From the NCBI RefSeq assembly GCF_001517915.1, contig NZ_LOQI01000007.1:1-44357 (forward strand): a stretch of DNA of 44,357 nucleotides, written 5' to 3'. The position numbers were made by a program, and so were the translations under genes. Every line of letters begins with the position of its first letter. The stretch's first letter is position 1. This DNA comes from Oceanivirga salmonicida. GTDB lineage: Bacteria > Fusobacteriota > Fusobacteriia > Fusobacteriales > Leptotrichiaceae. This document shows positions 33,998-42,285 of the stretch, piece by piece. The notes below the pieces were generated by a model. That model saw only the letters and a list, made by a program, of their open reading frames with translations, was not told the DNA's origin and did not search any database.

Positions 33998-36096
33998 GAA
34001 AAAATTTACAAAAAGTAATGTTATTAGTTTCATTATTTATAACGGCTAATGTTATGGCTGAAAATACTGATATACTTACTCAAAATGCTAATACTAATCA
34101 AAGAGTTAATGTATATGTTAATAATATTAGTGTAGCAGGGAATAGAAATGTAGATTTATCAGAAATAATAAAACAAAGCAATATAAAAAGAGGAGATTTA
34201 TTTGATCCTGAAAAAATAAAAGAACTTATGAATAAAATTATAGAAACAGGGTATTTCCAAACAATAACTCCTGATGTTAAAACTAATTTGGAAAATAAAA
34301 GTGTAGATATAGTTTTAAATGTTAAAGAAAATCCAGTTTTAAATAGTGTAACTTTAAAAGGTGTAACAGTATTTGACGTGGAAGAATTAAAAAAATCGTT
34401 AGGATTAGAAAAGGGTAGATTATTTAATTACTATTTTGTTGACCCACAAAGAAGTCCAATTTTAGAAGCATACTTTAAAGCAGGTGTAATAGCACCATTT
34501 ATAGCAAGTTCAAATTTAGATGAAAATAATAACTTAGTTATAGAAATATCAGAAGGGACATTAACTAAAATTAATTATCTTAAATCTACTGTTAGAGAAG
34601 ATAATGTTAGATTTTTAGAAAGTGATTTTAAATTAAAAACACAACCTTTTGTATTTGAAAGAAATGAAAATATAAAATTAGGAAATATTTTAACATTAGA
34701 TGGTGTTACACAATTAAAAAATAATTTAGCAAGAACAGGATTATTTGACGTTATAGATCCAAGACTAGAAATAGACCCAACTAATACAAAAAATAGAATA
34801 TTAAACATAGTTGTTGATGAGAGAAGAACAGCTTCAATCAATGCACAACTTAGTTATTCAAAACAATCTGGTTTAGTTGGAGAAGTTGGAATATCAGATA
34901 AAAACTTTTTAGGAACACAACAAGACGTTGGTTTAAGTGCTTCGTTTTCAACAGGTGGAAGTTATCAATTTGCATTAAATTACTATAATCCATGGATAAA
35001 AAATACGGACCAAGTACAAGCGGGAGCATCATTATTCTTAAAAAGAGAAAAATCTACTAAAAAGGATTTAGAAAGAGATGAAAAAATAGATGGTAATATC
35101 CTATATTCACCATTTGCAAACTTAATAAGACCTGCAAATGAATATACATTTGGTTTAGATTTTAGTATAGGTAAAAGAGTGTATAAAGATATATATTTAA
35201 GTGCAAAACCTAAATTGTATTATAACACAGCTAAAACTAAACATGGTTTAAAAATAGGAGAATCAGTATTATTAGGTACAGGTTTAGTATTTAACTATGA
35301 TACAAGAGATGACGTTTTCTTACCTAAAAATGGTATAAACGTAGTTGCAACATTTGAGGCTAATGGTATTTTAAAAGATAATCATTTAACACCATTTGGA
35401 TTAAGTAAAGCATATGAAGACTTGAAAAAAGAGCAAGATAATTCTGGTTTAACACCACATATTAAAGATAAGAAATTAACACCAGAAGGTAAAGTATTAG
35501 CTGAAGAGAAAGCTCTTGCTCATAAAAAGGATTTTGAACAAAAAATAGATGGTTATAGAAAGAACTCAGGATTAGGTAAGAAAACAGTATTTAGACCAAG
35601 ATTCTATGGTTCATTTAATTTAGACGCATTGTTCTATAAATCAATAATTAAAGATAAAAATTCATTCGCATTTAAATATAACCTAGGTCTTGCAACAAAT
35701 TCAACACCATCTAATTCATTGTTTGTAACAGATAATTATGGTAAAACATTAAGAGGTTATAACGAATCAGCAAGAACTAATTTTATAACTTCAGTTACAG
35801 CAGAAAATAGATTCTATATTAATAAATACTTACAAGCAGTTTTCTTTGCAGATGCAGGTATATATGCAGAACAAAAAACTGGTGCAGATAAATTTGATAA
35901 TAATGGTTATCAAAAATATGAAACAATAGGTGAAGTATTTAAAGGATTTAAATCTCATATTAAATCAGACGTGGGTGCTGGTATAAGAATAAATACTCCT
36001 TTGGGATTAATAAGATTAGATTACGGAGTACCATTAATAAATAAAGGTGAACAAAAAGGTGGAAAAATCACATTTGGATTTGGACATACATTTTAG
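33994..36096 (+). CDS. bamA: Outer membrane protein assembly factor BamA (Omp85)
   Basis: This is the central barrel of outer-membrane protein insertion. It has 700 residues, with a signal peptide (about 1-22, VMAEN), several POTRA domains (about 30-275, including GNRNVDLSEIIKQSNIKRGDLFDPEKI) and a C-terminal beta barrel (about 285-700) ending in Phe, with LRGYNESARTNF near 586-597 as the conserved family loop. An unusual charged insertion lies in the barrel at about residues 459-530. AGGAAAGGA precedes the ATG, which overlaps tamB. No second Omp85 gene is in the window. Confidence 0.92.
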   Translation: MRKNLQKVMLLVSLFITANVMAENTDILTQNANTNQRVNVYVNNISVAGNRNVDLSEIIKQSNIKRGDLFDPEKIKELMNKIIETGYFQTITPDVKTNLENKSVDIVLNVKENPVLNSVTLKGVTVFDVEELKKSLGLEKGRLFNYYFVDPQRSPILEAYFKAGVIAPFIASSNLDENNNLVIEISEGTLTKINYLKSTVREDNVRFLESDFKLKTQPFVFERNENIKLGNILTLDGVTQLKNNLARTGLFDVIDPRLEIDPTNTKNRILNIVVDERRTASINAQLSYSKQSGLVGEVGISDKNFLGTQQDVGLSASFSTGGSYQFALNYYNPWIKNTDQVQAGASLFLKREKSTKKDLERDEKIDGNILYSPFANLIRPANEYTFGLDFSIGKRVYKDIYLSAKPKLYYNTAKTKHGLKIGESVLLGTGLVFNYDTRDDVFLPKNGINVVATFEANGILKDNHLTPFGLSKAYEDLKKEQDNSGLTPHIKDKKLTPEGKVLAEEKALAHKKDFEQKIDGYRKNSGLGKKTVFRPRFYGSFNLDALFYKSIIKDKNSFAFKYNLGLATNSTPSNSLFVTDNYGKTLRGYNESARTNFITSVTAENRFYINKYLQAVFFADAGIYAEQKTGADKFDNNGYQKYETIGEVFKGFKSHIKSDVGAGIRINTPLGLIRLDYGVPLINKGEQKGGKITFGFGHTF

Positions 36097-36098
36097 TT

Positions 36099-36121
36099 AA
36101 AGACTAGTCTAACTAGTCTTT
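36099..36121 (+). terminator. Hairpin after bamA
   Basis: AAAGACTAGT (36099-36108) and ACTAGTCTTT (36112-36121) make a perfect 10-bp stem with a CTA loop, but only a short T-poor tail follows. It may be a weak terminator or a 3' end stabiliser. The next ribosome site begins within ten bases. Confidence 0.65.
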
Positions 36122-36137
36122 ATTTATGGAGAAAAAA

Positions 36138-37004
36138 ATGAAATCAAGAATAATAATAGGAACAAGCAAAAATGTAAGATTTGCTATAGCAGATACTAGT
36201 TCAATAGTTAAAAATGCTAAGAAATATAGTGATTATAACGAAATGTTTTTAACATCAGAAATAGCATTGTTAAACATTGCATCTATATTATCTATGAATA
36301 TAAAAAGTGATTCTGGTAAAATAGCATTGGTATTAAAAGCTGATGGTATGTTAGGTAATGCTAAAGCATTAGCAAAATATGATGGTAGAGTTATAGCAAA
36401 TTGTAATTTAGATCAAAATGATATAATAAAAATAAATAATGTAAAAAATATAGATGAATTTAAGTCTTTATATAAAATAGGTAAAGGAACTATATTAGTA
36501 GAAACTAATTTAGGTTTAAAAACGCCATATATTACTGGTTTAGAAATAAATGAAGATGAAACAATAGAAGAAGTATTTGAAAAATATTATAAAAATTCTG
36601 AACAATTAAAAACAATAATTAAAACTAGTATTAAATTCAATGATAATAATGAATTTGATAAAAGCGGAGCATTAATTATACAGTTATTACCTAATTCAGA
36701 TGAAAATATATTTGATAAATATGAAGAAAAAATGAAAATGATATATAATTTAACAGAATTATTAGCACATGATTTTACATTGGAAAAAGTAGCAGATTTA
36801 ATATTTGAGAATATAGAAGAATATAATATATTAGAAACTAAAAATTTAGAGTTTGCCTGTGAATGTAATAAAGAAAATTTTAAAAATTTAGTATTAAATA
36901 ATCTAGAAAAAAAAGAAATTAACGAAATATTATCTGAAGAAGGTTATGTAGAAACAGTATGTGGCTTTTGTAATAGAGTATATAGATTTGAGGATTTTAG
37001 TTAG
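36138..37004 (+). CDS. hslO: Redox-regulated chaperone Hsp33
   Basis: Hsp33 binds unfolding proteins when oxidised. The 288 residues from the chosen start show the N-terminal core (RIIIGTSKNVRFAIADTSSIV, then VLKADGMLGNAKALAKYDGRV) and the C-terminal zinc switch CEC...CGFC with Cys241, Cys243, Cys275 and Cys278. The ATG at 36138 is preferred because GGAG (36128-36131) is six bases upstream; the ATG at 36126 overlaps that site. It follows the bamA hairpin closely and starts the next gene group. Confidence 0.92.
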   Translation: MKSRIIIGTSKNVRFAIADTSSIVKNAKKYSDYNEMFLTSEIALLNIASILSMNIKSDSGKIALVLKADGMLGNAKALAKYDGRVIANCNLDQNDIIKINNVKNIDEFKSLYKIGKGTILVETNLGLKTPYITGLEINEDETIEEVFEKYYKNSEQLKTIIKTSIKFNDNNEFDKSGALIIQLLPNSDENIFDKYEEKMKMIYNLTELLAHDFTLEKVADLIFENIEEYNILETKNLEFACECNKENFKNLVLNNLEKKEINEILSEEGYVETVCGFCNRVYRFEDFS

Positions 37005-37012
37005 GAGATTTT

Positions 37013-37477
37013 ATGGATACAGCAATTTACGATAAATGTAATGGTGTAAATATTATAAAAATAAGTGGTAAGGCTACTATGAAAAATGTAACTAGTATAG
37101 AAAAAATACTAGATGAAAGTGATAAAACGCCTATATTAGATTTTACAGAAACTACATATTTAGATAGTACATTTTTAGGTCTTATTGCTAAATACACTAT
37201 GATATTTAAGAAAAAAAATGATGAGTATTTGAATTTATTAAAGCCTAATAAAGAAATAATAAATATATTAAAGCAAACAGGAATACTTAAATTTTTAATA
37301 ATACTAGATGAAGAAATTCTAATTGAAGGTAAAAAGATACAAAATTTACCTGCTAATCCAAAGCAAATATTAGAATTACACGAAACTTTAATGAATTTAA
37401 ATGAAGAAAATAAAAAGACTTTTGCGAGTGTAGTTGAGCAAATGAAGAAAGTTGTAGGGAATAAAGATGATGAATAA
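37013..37477 (+). CDS. STAS-domain protein
   Basis: The 154-residue protein has an N-terminal STAS domain (about 1-100) of the anti-sigma-factor-antagonist type. The usual phosphorylation serine is present as Ser52 in TTYLDSTFLGLI. About 50 residues of helical extension follow (KQILELHETLMNLNEENKKTF and on), which is not standard for SpoIIAA-type proteins. No anti-sigma kinase or sigma factor gene is nearby. It could bind an unlinked RsbW-like kinase or serve another partner-switching role. GGAG precedes the start, eight bases after hslO. Confidence 0.75.
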   Translation: MDTAIYDKCNGVNIIKISGKATMKNVTSIEKILDESDKTPILDFTETTYLDSTFLGLIAKYTMIFKKKNDEYLNLLKPNKEIINILKQTGILKFLIILDEEILIEGKKIQNLPANPKQILELHETLMNLNEENKKTFASVVEQMKKVVGNKDDE

Positions 37478-38186
37478 TTTAAACAAGATAAGATATAGAA
37501 TAGAATATTTAGATTTAAAATACCCATATTTAAAATTTATACCATTAATAATCATATTATTAAGTTTATTTATAGACAGAAATGACATAATACTTAGTAT
37601 ATTTAGAGTAACAGCATTTTTTATAGCAGTGGTTTTACACGAAATAGCACACGGTATAGTTGCTTATTATTTAGGAGATAATACTGCTAAAAATGCAGGG
37701 AGACTTACTTTAAATCCAATAAAACATTTTGATTTAGAAGGTCTATTATTACCTGCAATGTTACTTTTATTTGGTTCGCCAATTATTATCGGAAGTGCAA
37801 AACCAGTGCCAGTTAATTACTATAATTTAAAACTAAAAAAATTAGGAATATTTCTTGTTAGCATAGCAGGAGTAGCAACCAATTTTTTATTGGTAATTAC
37901 CGCACTACTATTGTATAAATTTATATTTATAGTATATGTTAGAATATTTTTAATAGAATTTATTATAATTAATATAGTATTAGGAGTATTTAATTTAGTT
38001 CCTATACCACCGTTAGATGGTAGTAGAATATTAAGATTAATAGTACCAAGAGATTTTAAATATGCATTAGATAGAATAGAAGCTAACCCTTTTATATCAT
38101 TCTTTCTTATTATGTTACTTATATATTCTAATATACTAAGAAGTGTATATACATATGTTTTTGGATTATTGTCATGGATATTGTAG
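37467..38186 (+). CDS. M50-family site-2-type membrane protease
   Basis: This is a small intramembrane zinc metalloprotease with 239 residues and five or so hydrophobic segments. The zinc site HEIAH is at 58-62 (His58, Glu59, His62), and the third ligand is in NLVPIPPLDGSRIL near 171-184 (Asp of LDG). It belongs to the short YwhC/FtsH-independent group without a PDZ domain, so it is not RseP. ATG at 37467 and 37470 are both possible. It overlaps the STAS gene by 11 bases and the next gene by 13. Confidence 0.85.
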   Translation: MMNNLNKIRYRIEYLDLKYPYLKFIPLIIILLSLFIDRNDIILSIFRVTAFFIAVVLHEIAHGIVAYYLGDNTAKNAGRLTLNPIKHFDLEGLLLPAMLLLFGSPIIIGSAKPVPVNYYNLKLKKLGIFLVSIAGVATNFLLVITALLLYKFIFIVYVRIFLIEFIIINIVLGVFNLVPIPPLDGSRILRLIVPRDFKYALDRIEANPFISFFLIMLLIYSNILRSVYTYVFGLLSWIL

Positions 38187-38752
38187 TAGGTAGTACTAAA
38201 ATAGAATTTATAGAAAAAAAATCAAAATTTATAGGTTATATTAAAGGTGTTAAAACTAAGCAAGAAGCCATAGATTTCATTGAGCATATTAAAGAAAAGC
38301 ATAAAGATGCAACACATAATGTACCAGTATATAGAATAGTAGAAAATGGTCAAGAATATTTTAAATATGACGATGATGGAGAACCGCAAAATACAGCAGC
38401 AAAACCTATGGCTGATATTTTTGAAAGAAAAAAAATATATAACTTTGCGATTGTTGCTACCAGATATTTTGGAGGCATAAAATTAGGTGCAGGTGGACTT
38501 ATTAGAAACTATGCAAGAGTTGCAAAAGAATTGTTTGAAGTTTGTAAAATAGAAGAATATATAGAAAAATACACCGTTATAATCAATTTTGATTATACCA
38601 AACAAAATATAGTTGATAAAATAATAAATGATGAAAACATAGAAATAATAGAAAAAAGTTATTTAGAAAAAATAAATTTTAAATTAAAATTAACAAAAAA
38701 ACAAATAAAAAAATTTGAAAATATCAAAAATGTTGATATAATAAGATTGTAA
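38174..38752 (+). CDS. IMPACT/YigZ-family protein
   Basis: The 192-residue protein has the IMPACT N-terminal domain (about 8-115): EFIEKKSKFIGYIKGVKTKQEA, then KHKDATHNVPVYRI, DDDGEPQNTAAKPM and ATRYFGGIKLGAGGLIRNYARV. The C-terminal part (about 130-192) is the usual EF-G-IV-like DUF1949 fold. Bacterial YigZ has been linked to ribosome-associated or proteolytic roles, but its function is unsettled. It starts within the end of the protease gene. Confidence 0.9.
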   Translation: MDIVVGSTKIEFIEKKSKFIGYIKGVKTKQEAIDFIEHIKEKHKDATHNVPVYRIVENGQEYFKYDDDGEPQNTAAKPMADIFERKKIYNFAIVATRYFGGIKLGAGGLIRNYARVAKELFEVCKIEEYIEKYTVIINFDYTKQNIVDKIINDENIEIIEKSYLEKINFKLKLTKKQIKKFENIKNVDIIRL

Positions 38753-38786
38753 GATATTTTTTTGTTAAATGAAAGTAGGAAAAAAT

Positions 38787-40109
38787 ATGAGTCAAATAGT
38801 TGCAATAGTTGGTAGACCTAATGTTGGAAAATCAACACTATTTAATAAATTAGTAGGAGATAGAGTTTCTATTGTTGATAATGTACCAGGTGTTACCAGA
38901 GATAGGCTATACAGAAGTATTGACTGGTTAGGTAAAGATTTTGTGTTGGTAGATACAGGTGGATTAGAGCCTAGGAATAATGACTTTTTAATGAGTAAAA
39001 TTAAAGAACAAGCACAAGTTGCTATTGATGAAGCCAATGTTATTATATTTTTAGTAGATGGTAAAGTAGGAATTACAGGATTAGATGAAGAAATAGCAGA
39101 AATACTTAGAAAACAAGATAAAAAAGTAGTAGTAGCAGTAAATAAAATAGATAACTACATTAAAGATAAAGATAATGTTTTGGAATTTTATGCACTTGGT
39201 TTTGAAACAATAGTAGGAATATCTGCAGAGCATAAAACTAACTTAGGAGATTTATTAGACGAAGTAGTCGAAAAATTTGAAAATGATAAATACGATAATG
39301 TAGATGAAGGTCTAAAGATTGCTGTACTAGGTAGACCAAATGCTGGAAAATCTTCTTTAATAAATAAGATATTAAATAAAGAAAGAAATATAGTAAGTGA
39401 TATTGCAGGAACTACAAGAGATTCAATAGATACTAATTTTAGATATAAAGAAACAGCTTATACTTTAATAGATACAGCAGGAATAAGAAGAAAATCAAAA
39501 ATAGAAGATAGTATAGAATATTATAGTGTTCTTCGTGCAGTTAAGGCTATAGATAGAGCAGATGTCTGTGTACTTATGTTGGACTCATTAGAACTTATTA
39601 CTGAGCAAGATAAAAGAGTAGCAGGACTTATACATGAAGCTAGAAAACCAATAATTATTGCAATAAATAAATGGGATTTAGTTGAAAAAGATAATAATTC
39701 AGTAAAAGAATATGTTGAAAAAGTAAAATCAGAAGTACCATTTTTAAATTATGCACCAATAGTTACTATATCTGCCTTAACAGGTAAAAGAATTTTTGAT
39801 ATAATAGATATGGTTAAAGAAATTAATGAAGAATATAATAAGAAAATAACAACGGGAATACTTAACCAAGTATTAGCAGATATGATGGCACAAAATCCTG
39901 TTCCTACAAGAAAAGGTCGTGCTGTTAAGATAAATTATGCAACACAGGTTGGAGTACAACCACCTAGATTTGTATTTTTCTCAAATAATCCTGAATTAGT
40001 TCACTTTTCTTATCAAAGATATATTGAAAATAAGTTAAGAGAATATTTTGGGTTTGTAGGTTGTCCTATTGATTTAATATTTAATAAAAAGAATGAAAGT
40101 AATAAATAA
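38787..40109 (+). CDS. der: Ribosome assembly GTPase Der (EngA)
   Basis: Der is an essential double GTPase for 50S subunit maturation. From the ATG at 38787 it has 440 residues: first G domain with GRPNVGKS at 9-16 and DTGGLE, second with GRPNAGKSS near 182-190 and DTAGIRRKSKIEDSIEYYS, then a KH-like C-terminal domain (about 350-440) with RKGRAVKINYATQVGVQPPRFVFF. The later ATG is chosen because AGTAGGA lies just before it; the ATG at 38769 would add six residues not typical of Der. It overlaps dtd by one base. Confidence 0.95.
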   Translation: MSQIVAIVGRPNVGKSTLFNKLVGDRVSIVDNVPGVTRDRLYRSIDWLGKDFVLVDTGGLEPRNNDFLMSKIKEQAQVAIDEANVIIFLVDGKVGITGLDEEIAEILRKQDKKVVVAVNKIDNYIKDKDNVLEFYALGFETIVGISAEHKTNLGDLLDEVVEKFENDKYDNVDEGLKIAVLGRPNAGKSSLINKILNKERNIVSDIAGTTRDSIDTNFRYKETAYTLIDTAGIRRKSKIEDSIEYYSVLRAVKAIDRADVCVLMLDSLELITEQDKRVAGLIHEARKPIIIAINKWDLVEKDNNSVKEYVEKVKSEVPFLNYAPIVTISALTGKRIFDIIDMVKEINEEYNKKITTGILNQVLADMMAQNPVPTRKGRAVKINYATQVGVQPPRFVFFSNNPELVHFSYQRYIENKLREYFGFVGCPIDLIFNKKNESNK

Positions 40110-40546
40110 TGAAGTTATTAATACAAAGAGTTAGTTTTGCTAACATTACAATAAATAGTGATATTGAGAAGAAAATGGAATATGGCTTATTAGTATATTT
40201 AGGTATAAAAAAAGATGATGATTATACTAATATAGATAAGGCAATTAATAAACTACTTAAATTAAGATTTTTTGAAAATGAAGAAGGAAAATTAAAGAAA
40301 AATATAAAAGATATTAATGGAAGTATTATGGTAGTGTCTAGTTTTTCTTTATATGCCAAAGCGGATAAAGGAACTACGCTTAGTTTTGATGATAGTGCAA
40401 ACCATGAATTGGCACAAAAAATTTATGATAAATTTGTAGAAAATTTAAAAATAGAGTATGATAAGGTAGTAACAGGTAAATTTAAAAGTGACATGGATAT
40501 TATTTCTAATGCAACAGGTCCTGTTAATGTAATATTAGAATTTTAA
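40109..40546 (+). CDS. dtd: D-aminoacyl-tRNA deacylase with altered motifs
   Basis: DTD removes D-amino acids (and glycine mischarged on tRNA-Ala) from tRNA. The 145 residues match the family in length and overall pattern: IQRVSFANI at the start, LVYLGIKKDD, KLLKLRFFENEEGK and the C-terminal GPV region. Two normally strict motifs differ: SQFTL reads SSFSL (about 77-81) and the NxGPVT motif reads NATGPVN (about 134-140). The cis Gly-Pro pair is kept. Activity is likely but altered chemistry or specificity cannot be excluded. TAATG overlap with der. Confidence 0.88.
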   Translation: MKLLIQRVSFANITINSDIEKKMEYGLLVYLGIKKDDDYTNIDKAINKLLKLRFFENEEGKLKKNIKDINGSIMVVSSFSLYAKADKGTTLSFDDSANHELAQKIYDKFVENLKIEYDKVVTGKFKSDMDIISNATGPVNVILEF

Positions 40547-40557
40547 AAGGAGGTTAT

Positions 40558-41187
40558 ATGATAAGAAGTAGACTGAATAAATTTGCATATATTTTATTGT
40601 TATTAAACTTCACATTGGTAAGAGCAGATATTAGTCAAAATGAAGTTGATATAAAAATAGATGCAGCAAGTGCAGATTTAGAAAATTTAGAAAATGTAGA
40701 ATTGGAAAATTATGATAGTGAATATGTACATGATGAAGAATATATACAAGTAAAATCAGAAGAATTAAGACAAAGTTTAGATAATGATTATGAACAAATT
40801 GATAATATTATATTATTTGATAAATTAAGTTCATCTTTTGAAGAATGGAAAGGTGTCAAATATAAGTGGGGTGGAGATTCACACAATGGAATTGATTGTT
40901 CTGCTTTAACAAGAAGAGTTTATAGAAAAGTATTTGAATATGAACTACCAAGAGTAAGTATTGATCAAGTAAAAAATGGCAAAAGAATAACAAATAAAAA
41001 TGAATTAAAACCAGGAGATATACTATTTTTCAGACCAAGAAATAGAGTAAATCATGTTGCTATATATCTAGGTAATTCATTATTTATAAATGCTTCATCT
41101 TCAAAGGGAGTTATATTATCAAGTTTAAATAATTCATATTGGAAAAAATACTATAAATATGGAGTAAGAGTAGATGCTGCAAGATAA
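40558..41187 (+). CDS. Secreted NlpC/P60-family hydrolase
   Basis: This is a peptidoglycan endopeptidase, probably cutting stem peptides. The 209-residue protein has a signal peptide (about 1-23, LVRA), an acidic linker of about 60 residues rich in Glu, Asp and Asn, and the NlpC/P60 domain (about 92-209) with Cys114 in GIDCSALTRRVY and His167 in VNHVAIYLG. The third polar residue is probably Asn in INASSSKGV. AAGGAGG precedes the start. It overlaps tatD by 14 bases. Confidence 0.87.
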   Translation: MIRSRLNKFAYILLLLNFTLVRADISQNEVDIKIDAASADLENLENVELENYDSEYVHDEEYIQVKSEELRQSLDNDYEQIDNIILFDKLSSSFEEWKGVKYKWGGDSHNGIDCSALTRRVYRKVFEYELPRVSIDQVKNGKRITNKNELKPGDILFFRPRNRVNHVAIYLGNSLFINASSSKGVILSSLNNSYWKKYYKYGVRVDAAR

Positions 41188-41956
41188 AAATAGAAAATTA
41201 GTCGATGCACATTGTCATTTAAATGATAGTAAATATGATACAGATATACATGATATAATAGAAAATATAAATGAAAATATGGAATTTGTAGTTTGTTCGG
41301 GTTGGGATTATGATAGTTCATTAGAAGCAATAAAGTTTGCTAATGAGAATGCAAAAATTTATGCTTCTATTGGTTTTCACCCAACCGATATATCTACTAT
41401 GACAGATGAAAAATTAAGCCATTTAGAGAAATTGGCTAGAACTAATCCTAAGATAGTAGGTATAGGTGAAATAGGTCTTGATTATCATTGGATGACTGAC
41501 CCAAAAGACATTCAGATTGCTGGCTTTATAAGACAAATAGAAATGGTAAGAAAATTAAATAAGGCAATAGTCATACACACAAGAGATGCAATAGAAGATA
41601 CTATAAATATATTGAAAAAATATAATGACGTTGGTGGAATATTACATTGTTATCCAGGTACATATGAACAAGTAAAAGATATACTAGATAGATATTATGT
41701 AAGTGTCGGTGGAGTTTTAACATTTAAAAATAATAGAAAAACCAGTGAAATGGTATCTAAAATTCCATTAGATAGAATAGTCTTGGAAACAGATAGCCCT
41801 TATTTAACACCAGAGCCATATAGAGGTAAAAGAAATAATCCAATATTTACTGAATATGTTGCAAAAAAAATTGCAGATATTAAGGGGATAAGTTATGAAG
41901 AAGTTGTAGAAACTACAACTATTAATGCATATAAAGGGTATAAATTATGGAAATAG
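41174..41956 (+). CDS. tatD: TatD-family metal-dependent DNase
   Basis: The 260-residue TIM-barrel hydrolase has the metal site HCH (His13, His15), GIGEIGLDYHW near 94-104, IHTRDA near 133-138, ILHCYPG near 155-161 and ETDSPYLTPEP near 203-213. TatD/YcfH proteins are nucleases with 3'-5' exonuclease activity linked to repair. The start lies within the end of the NlpC/P60 gene; the end overlaps acpS by ten bases. All ligands are present. Confidence 0.92.
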   Translation: MLQDKNRKLVDAHCHLNDSKYDTDIHDIIENINENMEFVVCSGWDYDSSLEAIKFANENAKIYASIGFHPTDISTMTDEKLSHLEKLARTNPKIVGIGEIGLDYHWMTDPKDIQIAGFIRQIEMVRKLNKAIVIHTRDAIEDTINILKKYNDVGGILHCYPGTYEQVKDILDRYYVSVGGVLTFKNNRKTSEMVSKIPLDRIVLETDSPYLTPEPYRGKRNNPIFTEYVAKKIADIKGISYEEVVETTTINAYKGYKLWK

Positions 41957-42285
41957 GAGTAGATATAGTTTCTGTTGAAAGAATAAAAAAAGCTTTATCT
42001 AAAGATGGCTTTAGAGAAAAAATTTATACTGAAAATGAAATAAAATATTGTGAAAGTAGAAAAAATAAATTTGAATCTTATGCATGTAGATTTGCAGCAA
42101 AAGAAGCCTTTTCAAAAGCGATGGGTACAGGTTTTAGAGGAAATTTTAATTTTCTAGATATAGAAATAAAAAATAATGATATGGGTAAACCATATATAAA
42201 ATATAAACAACATAAAGTTAAACTTAGCATATCACATGAAAAAGATTATGCTATCGCAACAGTATTACTAGAAGAGGAGCTTTAA
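41947..42285 (+). CDS. acpS: Holo-[acyl-carrier-protein] synthase
   Basis: AcpS transfers the phosphopantetheine arm from CoA to acyl carrier protein. The 112-residue enzyme shows GVDIVSVERIKK at 4-15 (metal-binding Asp6), RFAAKEAFSKAMGTG near 48-62 and LSISHEKDYAIATVLL at the end. Length is typical, about 115-125 residues. The gene overlaps tatD and then brnQ by one base (TAATG). Confidence 0.94.
   Translation: MEIGVDIVSVERIKKALSKDGFREKIYTENEIKYCESRKNKFESYACRFAAKEAFSKAMGTGFRGNFNFLDIEIKNNDMGKPYIKYKQHKVKLSISHEKDYAIATVLLEEEL

Noticed and set aside
37027-37527. Minus-strand frame of 166 codons across the STAS and protease genes.
   Set aside because: Antisense shadow; the plus-strand genes have motifs, ribosome sites and operon spacing.
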